NCBI RefSeq assembly: GCF_003610295.1
Contig: NZ_RAPV01000001.1
Span: forward strand, 6,916,481-6,980,480
Length of the DNA stretch: 64,000 bases
Origin: Paraburkholderia sp. BL23I1N1
GTDB taxonomy: Bacteria; Pseudomonadota; Gammaproteobacteria; Burkholderiales; Burkholderiaceae
Direction of reading: 5' to 3'
The notes below the pieces were generated by a model. It was given only the letters and a program-made list of their open reading frames with translations, did no database searches and had not been told where the DNA came from. A program made the translations under genes and the position numbers. Positions 17,814 to 27,169 of the stretch are shown here, in pieces. Numbering within the stretch: the stretch's first letter is position 1; every line of letters starts with the position of its first letter.

Positions 17814-18573
17814 GATTACTGTCTCCTTGCGTTTGTCTGTCTGGCTTGTGAGCCGGCAGGTCCGGAGCATTTGCCTTGCTGACCCAACGGCACCGCACTT
17901 TGAAAACGAACCGCTAACAGCGTCAATCCGATCCCACCTGTGCACCGCGCTTCTGTCGCTTTTCGATTGCCGATTTCAGTAACGCCGCGCCGCGGTAGAT
18001 GCCATTGCGTCTGCGGGGCGCACCATGAACGGTGACCATGCATATTCAGCATACTTCTCAGCACGAACTTTCGCCATTGGCCCCGCAATCTTCCGCCAGA
18101 CTCGTGCAGAGGCGCGTACTGGCAAGGCGCTATAGGGGCCGTTTGACGACTGTGCGGTAGGGGTAGACACGCTATCCGCGCTGCGCACGCAGTGCTAGGC
18201 TCTGAATGCTACGCGCAGTTGCTATTAAGCGCGGACTTCTGCCAAGCTGCGGACAACCCGTTCAGCCGTCACGGCATGCATGAGGCGTGTCTTTGACAAT
18301 CCAGAAAGTCGATAGCGAACTGTATAAGCAGAATTATCGGTCGATCGCCAACCGCGTCTCCGACGAGTACCTTCGTATGGGGATAGTAAGGTTTGCCTTC
18401 TTCGGTCTCACAGTTGCGTAGATCGGCAAGCGCGTCCTGACGGCGGCCAATCGCGTGACGCTGATGCCGTTCGCCCGAGGGCGATCCGGATCGGCGGGGC
18501 GATTACCGTGACGACCGTGCTGATTGTCCTGTCGCGCGTTGTCCAGCCAGTACCTCTCCACCGCGAGGTCACC
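17814..18573. other. Non-coding divergent region between the MHS transporter and the lyase pair
   Basis: 760 bases containing both divergent promoters. I found no convincing gene. A short frame around 18287-18420 (LTIQKVDSELYKQNYRS) ends quickly and is unrecognised. The long minus-strand frames here are antisense shadows. Confidence 0.5.
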
Positions 18574-19860
18574 ATGCAAGTCACCGGTATGCTGTACGGA
18601 GCCAAAATGCTCCAGTTCGTCGACTTCCCGACCACTGAAGTGCTCGGCCCCGACGCCAGCGAAGAAGATATCCGCGCCATGATCGATAAGCATGGTCTGG
18701 TGTTCATCAAGCCGGTGTTCAAGGGCGGCGTCGGCAAGAAGGGCAAGTCCGGGCTGATCGGCAAGGCCGCTGACCTGAAGACCGCGCTGAAGGAAAAGGA
18801 GCGTCTGTACTTCGTCGAGCACCGCATCGGCAACACGGTGGCCAAGGCCAACGGCGTGACCTTCGAGGCTGGCGTGCCGGCCGAGCACGAGGTCTACTTT
18901 TCGATCACCGACTCGACGCATTTCCGTGCGCCGACGATGACGCTAACCCACCACGGCGGCGTCGACATCGAGGAGCTCGAACGGAGCCAGGTGGCGCAGG
19001 TGCCATTCGATCCGCTCACGGGGCTGAAAGCCTTCGTCGTGGCCAATGCGCTGTCCGCGCTCGGGGCCCCCAAGCAGATCATTTCGCCGCTGGTGCAGCA
19101 CCTGCCCAAGCTGTGGGAGCTGTACCACGACTACGGCATGACGACGCTGGAGTTGAATCCGATCCGCATGCGGGAGGATAAGAAGGGCCGCATGACACCC
19201 GTGGCCTGCGACTTCAAATGCGGCTTCGATCGCGACGATCCGCGCTGGCGGCGTCTGAACCTGCCGGCGAGCCTGTTCGCGGTCGACTACTCCGACTTCG
19301 AGCAGGAAATCAATCAGCTTCGCACCTACCAGGGCCAGAGCGACGTCTACGTGATCAACGCCGCGGGGACCATCCTCGCGCCAACCTTCGGCGGCGGCGC
19401 CAATTCGCTCGTCACGCAGATGCTGGGCGACGACGCCATCATCTCCTCGGACTTTGGCGGCAACCCGCCTTACGAGAAGATGAAAGAGGTCGCACGCATC
19501 TGCTTCAAACACTGGATCAAACAGACCAATGTGCTGTTCATCATTGGTGGCAAGTCGAACAACACCGACATCTTCGAGACCTTCCGCGCGATGGCCGATG
19601 CGCTGCGCGAGCACTTCAGCCGGCATGGCGCGACGCCGCTTTACGTCGTGATCGGCCGTGGCGGCCCGAACCTGGTGCGCGGCATGGGCGCGATGCGCGA
19701 CACCCTCGATGCGCTCGGCCTGCCGTACCGGTTTTTCGGCTTCGACTCCGATATGAGCGAAGTCGTGCTGCACGCGCAGAAAGTCGATGCGTGGATGAAA
19801 GCCAGTGGCCGCGAACAGGTCGCCGCCCGGCTCGGCATCGCGGCGAACCAGGCCGCCTGA
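18574..19860 (+). CDS. ATP-citrate-lyase-like small subunit (ATP-grasp)
   Basis: A 428-residue protein resembling the beta (small) subunit of two-gene ATP-citrate lyases and the ATP-grasp half of succinyl-CoA synthetase. Seen in order: HGLVFIKPVFKGGVGKKGK (nucleotide-binding lysines), the ATP-grasp body with TLELNPIRM (metal-binding Asn/Glu), then a citrate/CoA-ligase-type flavodoxin-like domain (TFGGGANSLVTQMLGDDAII, SDFGGNPPYEKMKEVA). In the known enzyme this part uses ATP to activate citrate as an acyl phosphate/citryl-CoA. It is 27 bases ahead of the large subunit and divergent from an MHS transporter. The start follows a weak GCGAGG. The substrate could be citrate, methylcitrate or another tricarboxylate. 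Confidence 0.78.
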   Translation: MQVTGMLYGAKMLQFVDFPTTEVLGPDASEEDIRAMIDKHGLVFIKPVFKGGVGKKGKSGLIGKAADLKTALKEKERLYFVEHRIGNTVAKANGVTFEAGVPAEHEVYFSITDSTHFRAPTMTLTHHGGVDIEELERSQVAQVPFDPLTGLKAFVVANALSALGAPKQIISPLVQHLPKLWELYHDYGMTTLELNPIRMREDKKGRMTPVACDFKCGFDRDDPRWRRLNLPASLFAVDYSDFEQEINQLRTYQGQSDVYVINAAGTILAPTFGGGANSLVTQMLGDDAIISSDFGGNPPYEKMKEVARICFKHWIKQTNVLFIIGGKSNNTDIFETFRAMADALREHFSRHGATPLYVVIGRGGPNLVRGMGAMRDTLDALGLPYRFFGFDSDMSEVVLHAQKVDAWMKASGREQVAARLGIAANQAA

Positions 19861-19887
19861 AGCTTGCCCACGCGTAAGGAGCATGTC

Positions 19888-22587
19888 ATGTACAAGCAAG
19901 GCGTAGGCGATTTCAAGTATTTCGTCGGCATCAGTTCGCTCGCCCAGGTGGCCACACGTGAAGACCGGGTCTGCGTGCTCAATATCCTGGGTGGCGAGTC
20001 GAGCGACGTGACACCGGTCGGCCATGTCTATTCGGGCGGCAACGTCGTGTTCGGCACCGCGCCGGGCAAGCGCGGCCAGGTGCTGGAGACGTCTCTCGGC
20101 AACGTGCCGGTCTACAACAACGTGCTGGAAGGCATCAACGACGGTCACCGCTTCAACTGCGGTGTGATCTACCTGCCGCCCGCAGCGGCGCGTGACGGCG
20201 TGGCCGAACTGATCCGGGTGAATCCGGATCTGAAGAAGATCTTCATCGTCACCGAGAAGCTGGCCGTGCACGACTCGCGCGAGATCCGCGCGATGGGTCA
20301 GTCCAACGGCATCGACATCTTCGGCGGCAACAGCCTGGGCGTGGCCGATGCCTGGAACCAGGTTCGGATCGGCGGCGCACTGGGCGGCGACCATCCGGAG
20401 GAAGCCTTGCGCCGCGGCTCGATCGCGATCTTCTCCAACTCGGGCAACTTCACCACCACCATCGCGACCTATCTGCGCATGGCCGGCTGGGGCACCACCA
20501 CTTCGATTTCCTGCGGCAAGGATGTCTATATCCATTTCGCGGCACCCGAGTTCGCCTTTGCGCTTTCCAACGATGCACGCAGCAAGGCGGCGGTGCTCTA
20601 TGTCGAGCCCGGCGGCTACTACGAGCTCGACGCCACCTTCACCAAGCCGGTGGTGGCCTGCGTGGTCGGACGCTGGAAATCCAAGCTGACCCGCGCGGTC
20701 GGGCATGCCGGCGCCATGGCCGGCGGTGCCGACGACGCCCTCAGCAAGGAAGGCTGGTTCATGGAGAAGTTCGGCGTGGACGGCATCTTCACGCCCGAGC
20801 ATCCCGTGTTCTCGGCCAAGGGCGCACTCGTGACCAACATCGCCCACATTCCGGCCGCACTGACGGCGGTGATGGGCGAGAACGCCTGCCGGCCCGACTT
20901 CGCGTCAGAGGGCAATCTCGCGCTCAAGCCGTGGTTCGGCGCGAGTCACGGTCTGACGTTGCCGCCCGAGCTCGACCTGCCTGTCGTCGAGGCGAGCGCG
21001 CCGTATAACGAACAGATCACGGCGCTGAACCGGCAGATCGGCGCGGTGCCGCCGCGCCAGACGCTGAAGGACGCCTCGGGCGCCTCGCAGATGGACGCGA
21101 AGAGCCAGGTCACCAGCCTGTATGGCGTATCGATGCTCGACGCCGCACAGTACCCGCTCGAAGCCAACGTCAGCCTGGCGCTATTGCACGAGCCCGGCGG
21201 CGAGAACGACCGGCGCCTGATCAATGTCGCCATCGGCGCCGGTCTCAACCTGGTCGGTCAGCCGGCCCTCGCCGCGGCGCAGGCCGCGCGCGAGGCCGGC
21301 AATGCGCCCAACACGGTGCTGGCCGCTGCTGCCAGCATCCTGGGGCCACGCTGCCAGGGCGAGGCGCGCCAGGCCACGCGGGCGCTCATTGACGCTTTCA
21401 TGGCGGCCGGCATGAGCGACGCGCTGGACGAAAGCTTCGATCTGGGCCGGATCAAGGTGGATGACCCTGTCCTGTTCGTCCGCGCTGACCCCGACGCCCG
21501 CGCCGAGGCGATGCTTGAGGGCCTGCGCGCCAGAGGCGCGAAGTCGGTCTTCCTGCGTTACCTGCAAGGACTACCCGGCCATCCCACGGCTGATGCCGTG
21601 CTCGCCGCGATCAGCGCTACCCTGGCGTGGGGGCCGCTGCTGCGCAAACGCGTCTCGCGTCTGACTGCTGAAAGCCTGCCGTGGTGGCTGCGCCTGTTCG
21701 GCGCCTTGATCGGCGCGTCGGTGAACGCGGATCAGCATCAGCCAGACAGCTTCTGCGGTATCGCGACGAGCGAGATCCTGCAGAACCGGCCGGTCAGCGA
21801 AGTGGCGTTCGTCGCGCTGCTTGGCTTCGCACCCCAGCCAGCCGATCTGTTCGCTTTCCAGGTACTGGTGGGGCTGCTGCTGTCCAACGGGCCAGGCACG
21901 ATCTCGGCCCAAGGCGCCAAGGGCGCGGTCTCGGCCGATGGACCCGAGGACCCCGAGCGGGTGCAGCTCAACAAGGGCCTGGTCGGCTTTCTCACTCACA
22001 CCGGCTACACCCACGGTGGCAACGGCTACGAAGGTATTGCCTTCCTGATCGAGCAGTTCAAGGACTCGGGCCTGGTCGATCCGGGTGATCCCAACCATGG
22101 TATCGACCTGAAGGCGCTGGCCTTGAAGTACGTCGAGGCCTACGCTCGTTACAAGTCGAACAAGAAGAACACCGGGAGCCTCGACATCCAGAAGATTCCG
22201 GGCGTCAATCACCCGGTCTTCAAGGACAAACCAGTCAACTACGATCCGCGCGAGGTCTTCATTCGCGAGCTGATGGCCGGGCGCAACGAATACAACATCT
22301 TCCACGAGTTCTACGGCACGCTGGTGCAAACCTTGTTCGATGCAGGCGTGTCGCGCAACGTCTATTGCGTCAACGTCGACGCGGTCATTGCCGCGCTACT
22401 GCTGAGGATGCTGTGGCAGCCGTATCGCAGCGGCGGATATACCGGCGCGGCGCTCGAGACTGCGGCGTTCACGATCTTCCTGTATCCACGCATGCTCGGC
22501 TGCGCCGCTGAGGTCGACGACCACATGAACCGCGGTCGCAACATGGACACGCGCACGCCGGCGTCGCAGTGCCAGTTTGTCGCCTGA
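19888..22587 (+). CDS. ATP-citrate-lyase-like large subunit (CoA-ligase alpha plus citrate-synthase-like domain)
   Basis: An 899-residue fusion. Residues about 1-340 form the succinyl-CoA-synthetase-alpha-like part with FSNSGNFTTTIATYLRMAG and the phospho-histidine motif VGHAGAMAGG (His273). Residues about 430-899 form a citrate-synthase-like, all-helical lyase part. In the lyase part the second His is kept (GVNHPVFK, His775) and the catalytic Asp is kept (VNVDAVI, Asp831). The first catalytic His of the ADHGPAVS motif appears replaced by Asn667 in LSNGPGTIS. It is also much longer than the roughly 610-residue Chlorobium AclA. A good AAGGAG precedes the ATG. It probably pairs with the upstream ATP-grasp subunit to cleave a citryl-CoA-like intermediate. 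The real substrate is open. Confidence 0.75.
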   Translation: MYKQGVGDFKYFVGISSLAQVATREDRVCVLNILGGESSDVTPVGHVYSGGNVVFGTAPGKRGQVLETSLGNVPVYNNVLEGINDGHRFNCGVIYLPPAAARDGVAELIRVNPDLKKIFIVTEKLAVHDSREIRAMGQSNGIDIFGGNSLGVADAWNQVRIGGALGGDHPEEALRRGSIAIFSNSGNFTTTIATYLRMAGWGTTTSISCGKDVYIHFAAPEFAFALSNDARSKAAVLYVEPGGYYELDATFTKPVVACVVGRWKSKLTRAVGHAGAMAGGADDALSKEGWFMEKFGVDGIFTPEHPVFSAKGALVTNIAHIPAALTAVMGENACRPDFASEGNLALKPWFGASHGLTLPPELDLPVVEASAPYNEQITALNRQIGAVPPRQTLKDASGASQMDAKSQVTSLYGVSMLDAAQYPLEANVSLALLHEPGGENDRRLINVAIGAGLNLVGQPALAAAQAAREAGNAPNTVLAAAASILGPRCQGEARQATRALIDAFMAAGMSDALDESFDLGRIKVDDPVLFVRADPDARAEAMLEGLRARGAKSVFLRYLQGLPGHPTADAVLAAISATLAWGPLLRKRVSRLTAESLPWWLRLFGALIGASVNADQHQPDSFCGIATSEILQNRPVSEVAFVALLGFAPQPADLFAFQVLVGLLLSNGPGTISAQGAKGAVSADGPEDPERVQLNKGLVGFLTHTGYTHGGNGYEGIAFLIEQFKDSGLVDPGDPNHGIDLKALALKYVEAYARYKSNKKNTGSLDIQKIPGVNHPVFKDKPVNYDPREVFIRELMAGRNEYNIFHEFYGTLVQTLFDAGVSRNVYCVNVDAVIAALLLRMLWQPYRSGGYTGAALETAAFTIFLYPRMLGCAAEVDDHMNRGRNMDTRTPASQCQFVA

Positions 22588-22838
22588 TTGACGATGGCTG
22601 ACAAATCGCGCATCGACCGGCCCGATTGATCGGCCTCGACACGCCGGTCTTCGCCGCATTGGGCGTGCCGACGGCCGATGCACAGCAAGCAGTTTGTCCA
22701 CTGGCAGGTAGAGCCGATCTGAGAGGGCTTCTCGCGTCAGTATGGCAACGTGACGAACGTAGGTAGGGGCAAACAGGAGTTCGGCGACAAGCGTCGCGCC
22801 GAAATCGACGTCCGTCTTGGCGGCTGAGTCCAGAAGCA

Positions 22839-23210
22839 TCATCGAGCCAGATCCTTCGCGATAGCCGCCCGGCCGAACAGGACATCACCGCGCGGACGTG
22901 ACACCTTTTGCGCAAGAGCGCCACAATGCTGCTCGCCGACGCCCCAGCCATTGAGCAGAACCTGATCGCCCGCCCGATAGTCGACATGACAGCTGTCCTC
23001 CACAACACCGACCAGGTCGATGCCCGGCAACATCGGAAATTTCCGTACTACTGGACTGCGGCCCGTTATGGCGAGCCCGTCCTTATAGTTGAGCGTCGAG
23101 TAACTCACCCGGATCGTTACATCTCCGTCGGGCAATTGCGACTCGTCGATGTCCTTCAGTGTTGCGTGGCAACCTGTCGCATCCTTCTCAATCAGAATTC
23201 CCTTGAACAC
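22839..23210 (-). pseudogene. Truncated acrylyl-CoA reductase-like gene (acuI/yhdH family)
   Basis: About 124 residues matching the N-terminal GroES-like part of AcuI/YhdH: LIEKDATGCHATLKDIDESQ, YSTLNYKDGLAITGRSPVVR, PGIDLVGVVEDS and LNGWGVGEQHCGALAQK. The NADPH-binding Rossmann domain (the remaining 200 or so residues) is missing, so it is probably inactive. A GTG start is preceded by AGGAGG. AcuI detoxifies acryloyl-CoA and is commonly linked to DMSP genes. It is the last gene of the operon running leftwards from the ABC transporter, 13-20 bases after the GMC dehydrogenase. From its end to 22588 I see no gene. Confidence 0.75.
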
Positions 23211-23229
23211 ACGCACCTCCTGTTTCCTA

Positions 23230-24957
23230 TCACGCTAGATCCACGTTCGGGCTTATGCTCACCTCGACAACGCCGTGCATATGCCCCGCCGGCTTGGCTT
23301 CCCGCTTTCTATCCATGCGAATCATTTCACTCGCTCGCTCTGCGATCATCAATGTTGGCGAGTTGGTGTTGCCCGATGTGATCGTCGGCATGATCGAAGC
23401 GTCGACCACCCGTAAGCCGTTCACACCATGCACCCGAAGACGGGAATCGACCACGGAGTCCGGATCGTCCGCCATACCCATTCGGCACGTTCCGACCGGA
23501 TGAAAGATGGTTGTTCCCACGTCGCCGGCCGCATGCCGCAATTCATCTTCGGTCTGGAATTGGATTCCAGGGAGAATTTCCTGTGGCCGAAACCGCTCAA
23601 GCGCGGGCGCCGACACAATGCGCCGAGTCAGTCGCAGCGCGTTTGCCGCGACATGACGGTCCTCCTCGGCCGAAAGGTAGTTGGGCGCGATTCTCGGTGC
23701 CATCGCCGGATCACTCGATGTGATGTGCACGCTGCCCCGTGACGACGGCCGTAACTGACAGACGGACGCGGTGAACGCGTCGAACCGATGCAACGGTTCT
23801 CCGAACCGTTCGAGTGACAGGGGCTGTACATGGTACTGAACGTCAGGTCGAGTCAGCGTTCCATCATTCGGATCGGACTTTGCAAACACGCCGAGCTGCG
23901 ACGGCGCCATCGCCATCGGCCCACTCCTGAACACTCCATATTCGAGGCCGATCTTGAGTTTTCCCCACCAGTGAGCGCTGAGGGTGTTCAATGTCCGTAC
24001 GCCCTCCACCTTGAATGCCATGCGTAACTGCAAATGATCCTGCAGATTTTCGCCGACACCCGGAAGATCTTTGACCACCCCAATTCCATGCTTTGCCAGC
24101 CGATCGGCACTTCCGATTCCCGACAATTCCAGCAATTGGGGAGAATTGACGGCCCCTGCACAGAGAATCACTTCGCGCCGCGCTCTCGCCACACGCGGCT
24201 CGTCGCCGAGGCGGAACTCGATTCCGGTACACTGGTTATTCTCGAACATCAGTCGTCGCATCTGCGCATTCGTGAGAACCGTCAGGTTCCCGCGCTGTGC
24301 TGCAGGTCGAAGATAGGCTTTCGACGCATTCCACCGGACGCCGTGTTTTTGATTGACGTCAAAATACCCGACCCCTGTGTTGTCGCCTCTATTGAAATCG
24401 TCCGTCGCTGGTATACCTGTCTGTTGCGCGGCTTGGGAAAATGTCTCGAGAATGTCCCATTTCAATCGCTGCTTCTCCACACGCCACGGGCCGCCAGCAC
24501 CGTGAGCACCACTTGCATCACCATGGAAGTCCTCGCTCTTCCTGAACGTCTCGAGGACAGACTCCCACCGCCATGACGAATCGCCGGCTATGCGCGCCCA
24601 TTCGTCGTAATCCTCACTCTGACCGCGCATGTAGATCATGCCGTTAATCGACGAGCAGCCGCCAAGGACCCGGCCTCGCGGATAGGCTAACGCCCTGCCG
24701 TTCAGCCCTGCCTCAACGCACGTCTTGTAGCGCCAATCGGTCCGCGAATTTCCAATGCAGTAGAGATAGCCGACCGGGATATGAATCCAATGGTAGTCAT
24801 CCTTTCCACCTGCCTCGATCAGCAGTACCGACACGTCTTCATCTTCGCTCAAACGGCTTGCGACCACGCAACCCGCCGTACCTGCGCCAATCACGATATA
24901 GTCGAATTCACCCACTGACTGCTTCGAGCTGGTTCCTTTGATTGTTCCTTCCGACAT
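23230..24957 (-). CDS. GMC-family alcohol dehydrogenase (choline-dehydrogenase-like; DddA candidate)
   Basis: A 575-residue FAD flavoprotein of the glucose-methanol-choline family. The N-terminal dinucleotide motif YIVIGAGTAGCVVASRLSED, the GMC signature around RVLGGCSSINGMIYMRG, the second signature GAVNSPQLLELSGIG, and the catalytic His region FHPVGTCRMG followed by NTNSPTLMIAERASEMI are all intact. The start is fixed by AAGGAGG. It lies directly downstream of two ABC permeases. In Halomonas HTNK1 a GMC protein (DddA) oxidises 3-hydroxypropionate to malonate semialdehyde in DMSP breakdown. Given the DddD-like and DddC-like neighbours, that is my preferred role. Oxidation of choline or another alcohol is the alternative. 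Confidence 0.85.
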   Translation of the reverse strand: MSEGTIKGTSSKQSVGEFDYIVIGAGTAGCVVASRLSEDEDVSVLLIEAGGKDDYHWIHIPVGYLYCIGNSRTDWRYKTCVEAGLNGRALAYPRGRVLGGCSSINGMIYMRGQSEDYDEWARIAGDSSWRWESVLETFRKSEDFHGDASGAHGAGGPWRVEKQRLKWDILETFSQAAQQTGIPATDDFNRGDNTGVGYFDVNQKHGVRWNASKAYLRPAAQRGNLTVLTNAQMRRLMFENNQCTGIEFRLGDEPRVARARREVILCAGAVNSPQLLELSGIGSADRLAKHGIGVVKDLPGVGENLQDHLQLRMAFKVEGVRTLNTLSAHWWGKLKIGLEYGVFRSGPMAMAPSQLGVFAKSDPNDGTLTRPDVQYHVQPLSLERFGEPLHRFDAFTASVCQLRPSSRGSVHITSSDPAMAPRIAPNYLSAEEDRHVAANALRLTRRIVSAPALERFRPQEILPGIQFQTEDELRHAAGDVGTTIFHPVGTCRMGMADDPDSVVDSRLRVHGVNGLRVVDASIMPTITSGNTNSPTLMIAERASEMIRMDRKREAKPAGHMHGVVEVSISPNVDLA

Positions 24958-25046
24958 CTGGCCTCCTTGTATCTGTGCATATCGATTACTGGCCGTTTTG
25001 GCACCCTGTCGCTCTGACAACATCCGATGCACGGGTGCCGACAACG

Positions 25047-25886
25047 TCAGGTCGACGTCTGCTTTGCTACGGATCTGGACCGCAACCATTCCATGGTGAT
25101 AAGCAGCAGACTTGAAAAGACGATAAAAATTGACGCAAGCGCAGCCACGGTGGGTGTGATGTTTTCGCGAATCCCGATGAACATCTGAAGCGGGAGCGTT
25201 CCCTGCGTCGGGCCGGCGATGAACATGGTGATCACGACGTCGTCCAGCGACGTAGCAAACGCAAACAGCGCTCCGGAAATCACACCGGGCGCGATGATCG
25301 GCAAAGTAACCCGGAAGAACGTTCGGACCGGCGACGCGCCCAGACTCAGGCTGGCTCGTACGTAATTCTGGTTGAAGCCGGCAAGCGTTGCGTTTACCGT
25401 GATCACGACAAACGGCGCGGCGATCACTACATGCCCGAAAATCAGGCCGGCATAGGTCCCGGCCAATCCCCAGCGGGCAAACAACAGATACATCCCCACT
25501 CCTGTGACGATCACCGGGACGATCATCGGGGAGATCAGGACGGCGACCAGCAACCCTTTGCCCTTGAACGAAGCCCTGTTCAATCCTAGTGCGGCCAGCG
25601 TCCCGAGTATGGTCGCGACTATCGTAGCGATCGGCGTCACGATGAGGCTGTTGGCTCCGGCCCGTGCCCAGTCCGTCGACGTGAACAGGTCGTGATACCA
25701 CCTGAACGAAAACCCATGGATCGGATAGACGAGAAACGAGTTCTCGTTAAACGAAAGCGGGATGATCGCCAGAATAGGCAGAATCAGAAACACAAGAATC
25801 AGGACGTTCGCCGATCGCAAGGCGTAATGCCAAACGATTTCCGGCGTCGACACGTAGGGCGCGAAACGCGGCATGCTGGTTTTCAT
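25047..25886 (-). CDS. ABC transporter permease (PotC-like)
   Basis: A 279-residue inner-membrane permease of the spermidine/putrescine/betaine-like ABC family. It has six predicted helices and the cytoplasmic EAA-type loop (ASLSLGASPVRTFFRVTLPII) that contacts the ATPase. The last permease of a four-gene importer, it begins five bases after the upstream permease ends. Likely substrate by context: a quaternary or tertiary-sulfonium compound such as DMSP. Confidence 0.88.
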   Translation of the reverse strand: MKTSMPRFAPYVSTPEIVWHYALRSANVLILVFLILPILAIIPLSFNENSFLVYPIHGFSFRWYHDLFTSTDWARAGANSLIVTPIATIVATILGTLAALGLNRASFKGKGLLVAVLISPMIVPVIVTGVGMYLLFARWGLAGTYAGLIFGHVVIAAPFVVITVNATLAGFNQNYVRASLSLGASPVRTFFRVTLPIIAPGVISGALFAFATSLDDVVITMFIAGPTQGTLPLQMFIGIRENITPTVAALASIFIVFSSLLLITMEWLRSRSVAKQTST

Positions 25887-25890
25887 GATG

Positions 25891-27153
25891 CTAGGCCACC
25901 TTTATTTCTGTTCCGACGATCTTTCGATAGAGCGCAAAGAGAATCAGCGTCACGAGAAGGAGAACTGCACCGAGCGCGCACGCCATCCCCCAATTCAGCG
26001 CCACGTTGGTGAAATATGCGATGTAGTAGCTGACCATCTGATCACCTGCCCCGCCGAGCAGGGCGGGGGTGATGTAGTAGCCCAGTGCAGTAATGAACAC
26101 CAGCAGACCACCCGCCCCCACGCCAGGAAGCGTCTGCGGCACATAGATTTTCCAGAATGCTCCGAAGGGGTGGCTCCCCAGCGAAATCGCAGCCTTTGTA
26201 TAGCTTGCCGGGACAGATTTCATCACGCTGTAGAGCGGCAAAATCATGAATGGCAAGAGGATGTGGGTCATGGCGATCAGCACCCCCGTCCTGTTGAACA
26301 GGAGCGGCAACGGTTTCGAAATTACGTGCAACGCCATCAACGCCTTGTTGACGAGGCCCTCGCCCTGCAGAATCACGATCCATGCAGAAATGCGAACGAG
26401 GATCGATGTCCAGAACGGCAGAAGCACCAGGATCATCACGAGATTCGCCTTGCGAGCTGGCAGAATTGAGATCCAGTAGGCGAGCGGATAACCCAGCAAA
26501 AGCGCCGCGAGCGTCACGAATCCGCTGATCTCAAAGGTCCGCATGAACACGGAGCGATATGCCGATGCGCCGTTATCGACCGGCACGATCCGACCATCGG
26601 AACTTTCCCGATAGTCGATCGTGGCAAGGAGATACTGGCTTGTGTAACGGGACGACTCGCTGGCTATCGCCCGCCAGTAACTCGCGTCACCCCAGCGTGG
26701 ATCGATTTCGATCAGGCGTTTCTTCATCTCCTGCGCGGAAATCGCTGCATCGTTATCGCCGAAGGGAAGCGCGCTGGTCGTCCTGTAAAACAACGAGCGG
26801 AAACCATCCTTCTGGCCGTTGAGGCGACCGGCCGCGGTGCCCGCATCGTTATTTCCTCCGTTGCTTTCCACGTCGAGCACCAACGCACGGTAAGCGTCAT
26901 CGGGAACGGGCGACTTGCCATTCCAACGTCTCAATGCCGAGGTCGTTTTCGGCAATGCATCGACCACCTCGGGATTTTGAACCGATCGCGAGATCATCGA
27001 CGCAACCGGCATCACAAACACCAGCAGAATAAAGATAGCAAGCGGAGCTACCAGCGCAAACGCAACAACTTCCTTGCGGAATTGCACGGCTCGCAGCGAC
27101 CTCTTGAGCTTACGCGTGTCCCAGCTCTGTTGCTGAGAAGTGATGGTACTCAT
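25891..27153 (-). CDS. ABC transporter permease (PotB-like) with extended periplasmic loop
   Basis: A 420-residue permease. After the first helix (VAFALVAPLAIFILLVFVMPV) comes a long hydrophilic periplasmic stretch of about 140 residues. The five helices that follow include an EAA loop (AAISLGSHPFGAFWKIYVPQT). Such large loops occur in PotB/OpuC-like proteins of Burkholderia. ATG is placed by GGAGG six bases upstream. It is encoded between the binding protein and the second permease on the minus strand, with 16- and 4-base gaps, so the four genes are one operon. Confidence 0.87.
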   Translation of the reverse strand: MSTITSQQQSWDTRKLKRSLRAVQFRKEVVAFALVAPLAIFILLVFVMPVASMISRSVQNPEVVDALPKTTSALRRWNGKSPVPDDAYRALVLDVESNGGNNDAGTAAGRLNGQKDGFRSLFYRTTSALPFGDNDAAISAQEMKKRLIEIDPRWGDASYWRAIASESSRYTSQYLLATIDYRESSDGRIVPVDNGASAYRSVFMRTFEISGFVTLAALLLGYPLAYWISILPARKANLVMILVLLPFWTSILVRISAWIVILQGEGLVNKALMALHVISKPLPLLFNRTGVLIAMTHILLPFMILPLYSVMKSVPASYTKAAISLGSHPFGAFWKIYVPQTLPGVGAGGLLVFITALGYYITPALLGGAGDQMVSYYIAYFTNVALNWGMACALGAVLLLVTLILFALYRKIVGTEIKVA

Positions 27154-27169
27154 GCATCCTCCGTTTCCG

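Noticed and set aside
18943..20847. 634-residue minus-strand open frame opposite the citrate-lyase-like genes
   Set aside because: It is fully antisense to two well-supported genes, has low-complexity His/Arg/Ala-rich sequence typical of high-GC shadows, and no domain or ribosome site.
22396..22842. 148-residue minus-strand frame between the lyase genes and acuI remnant
   Set aside because: Half of it is antisense to the citrate-lyase-like gene, and the rest is unrecognised.
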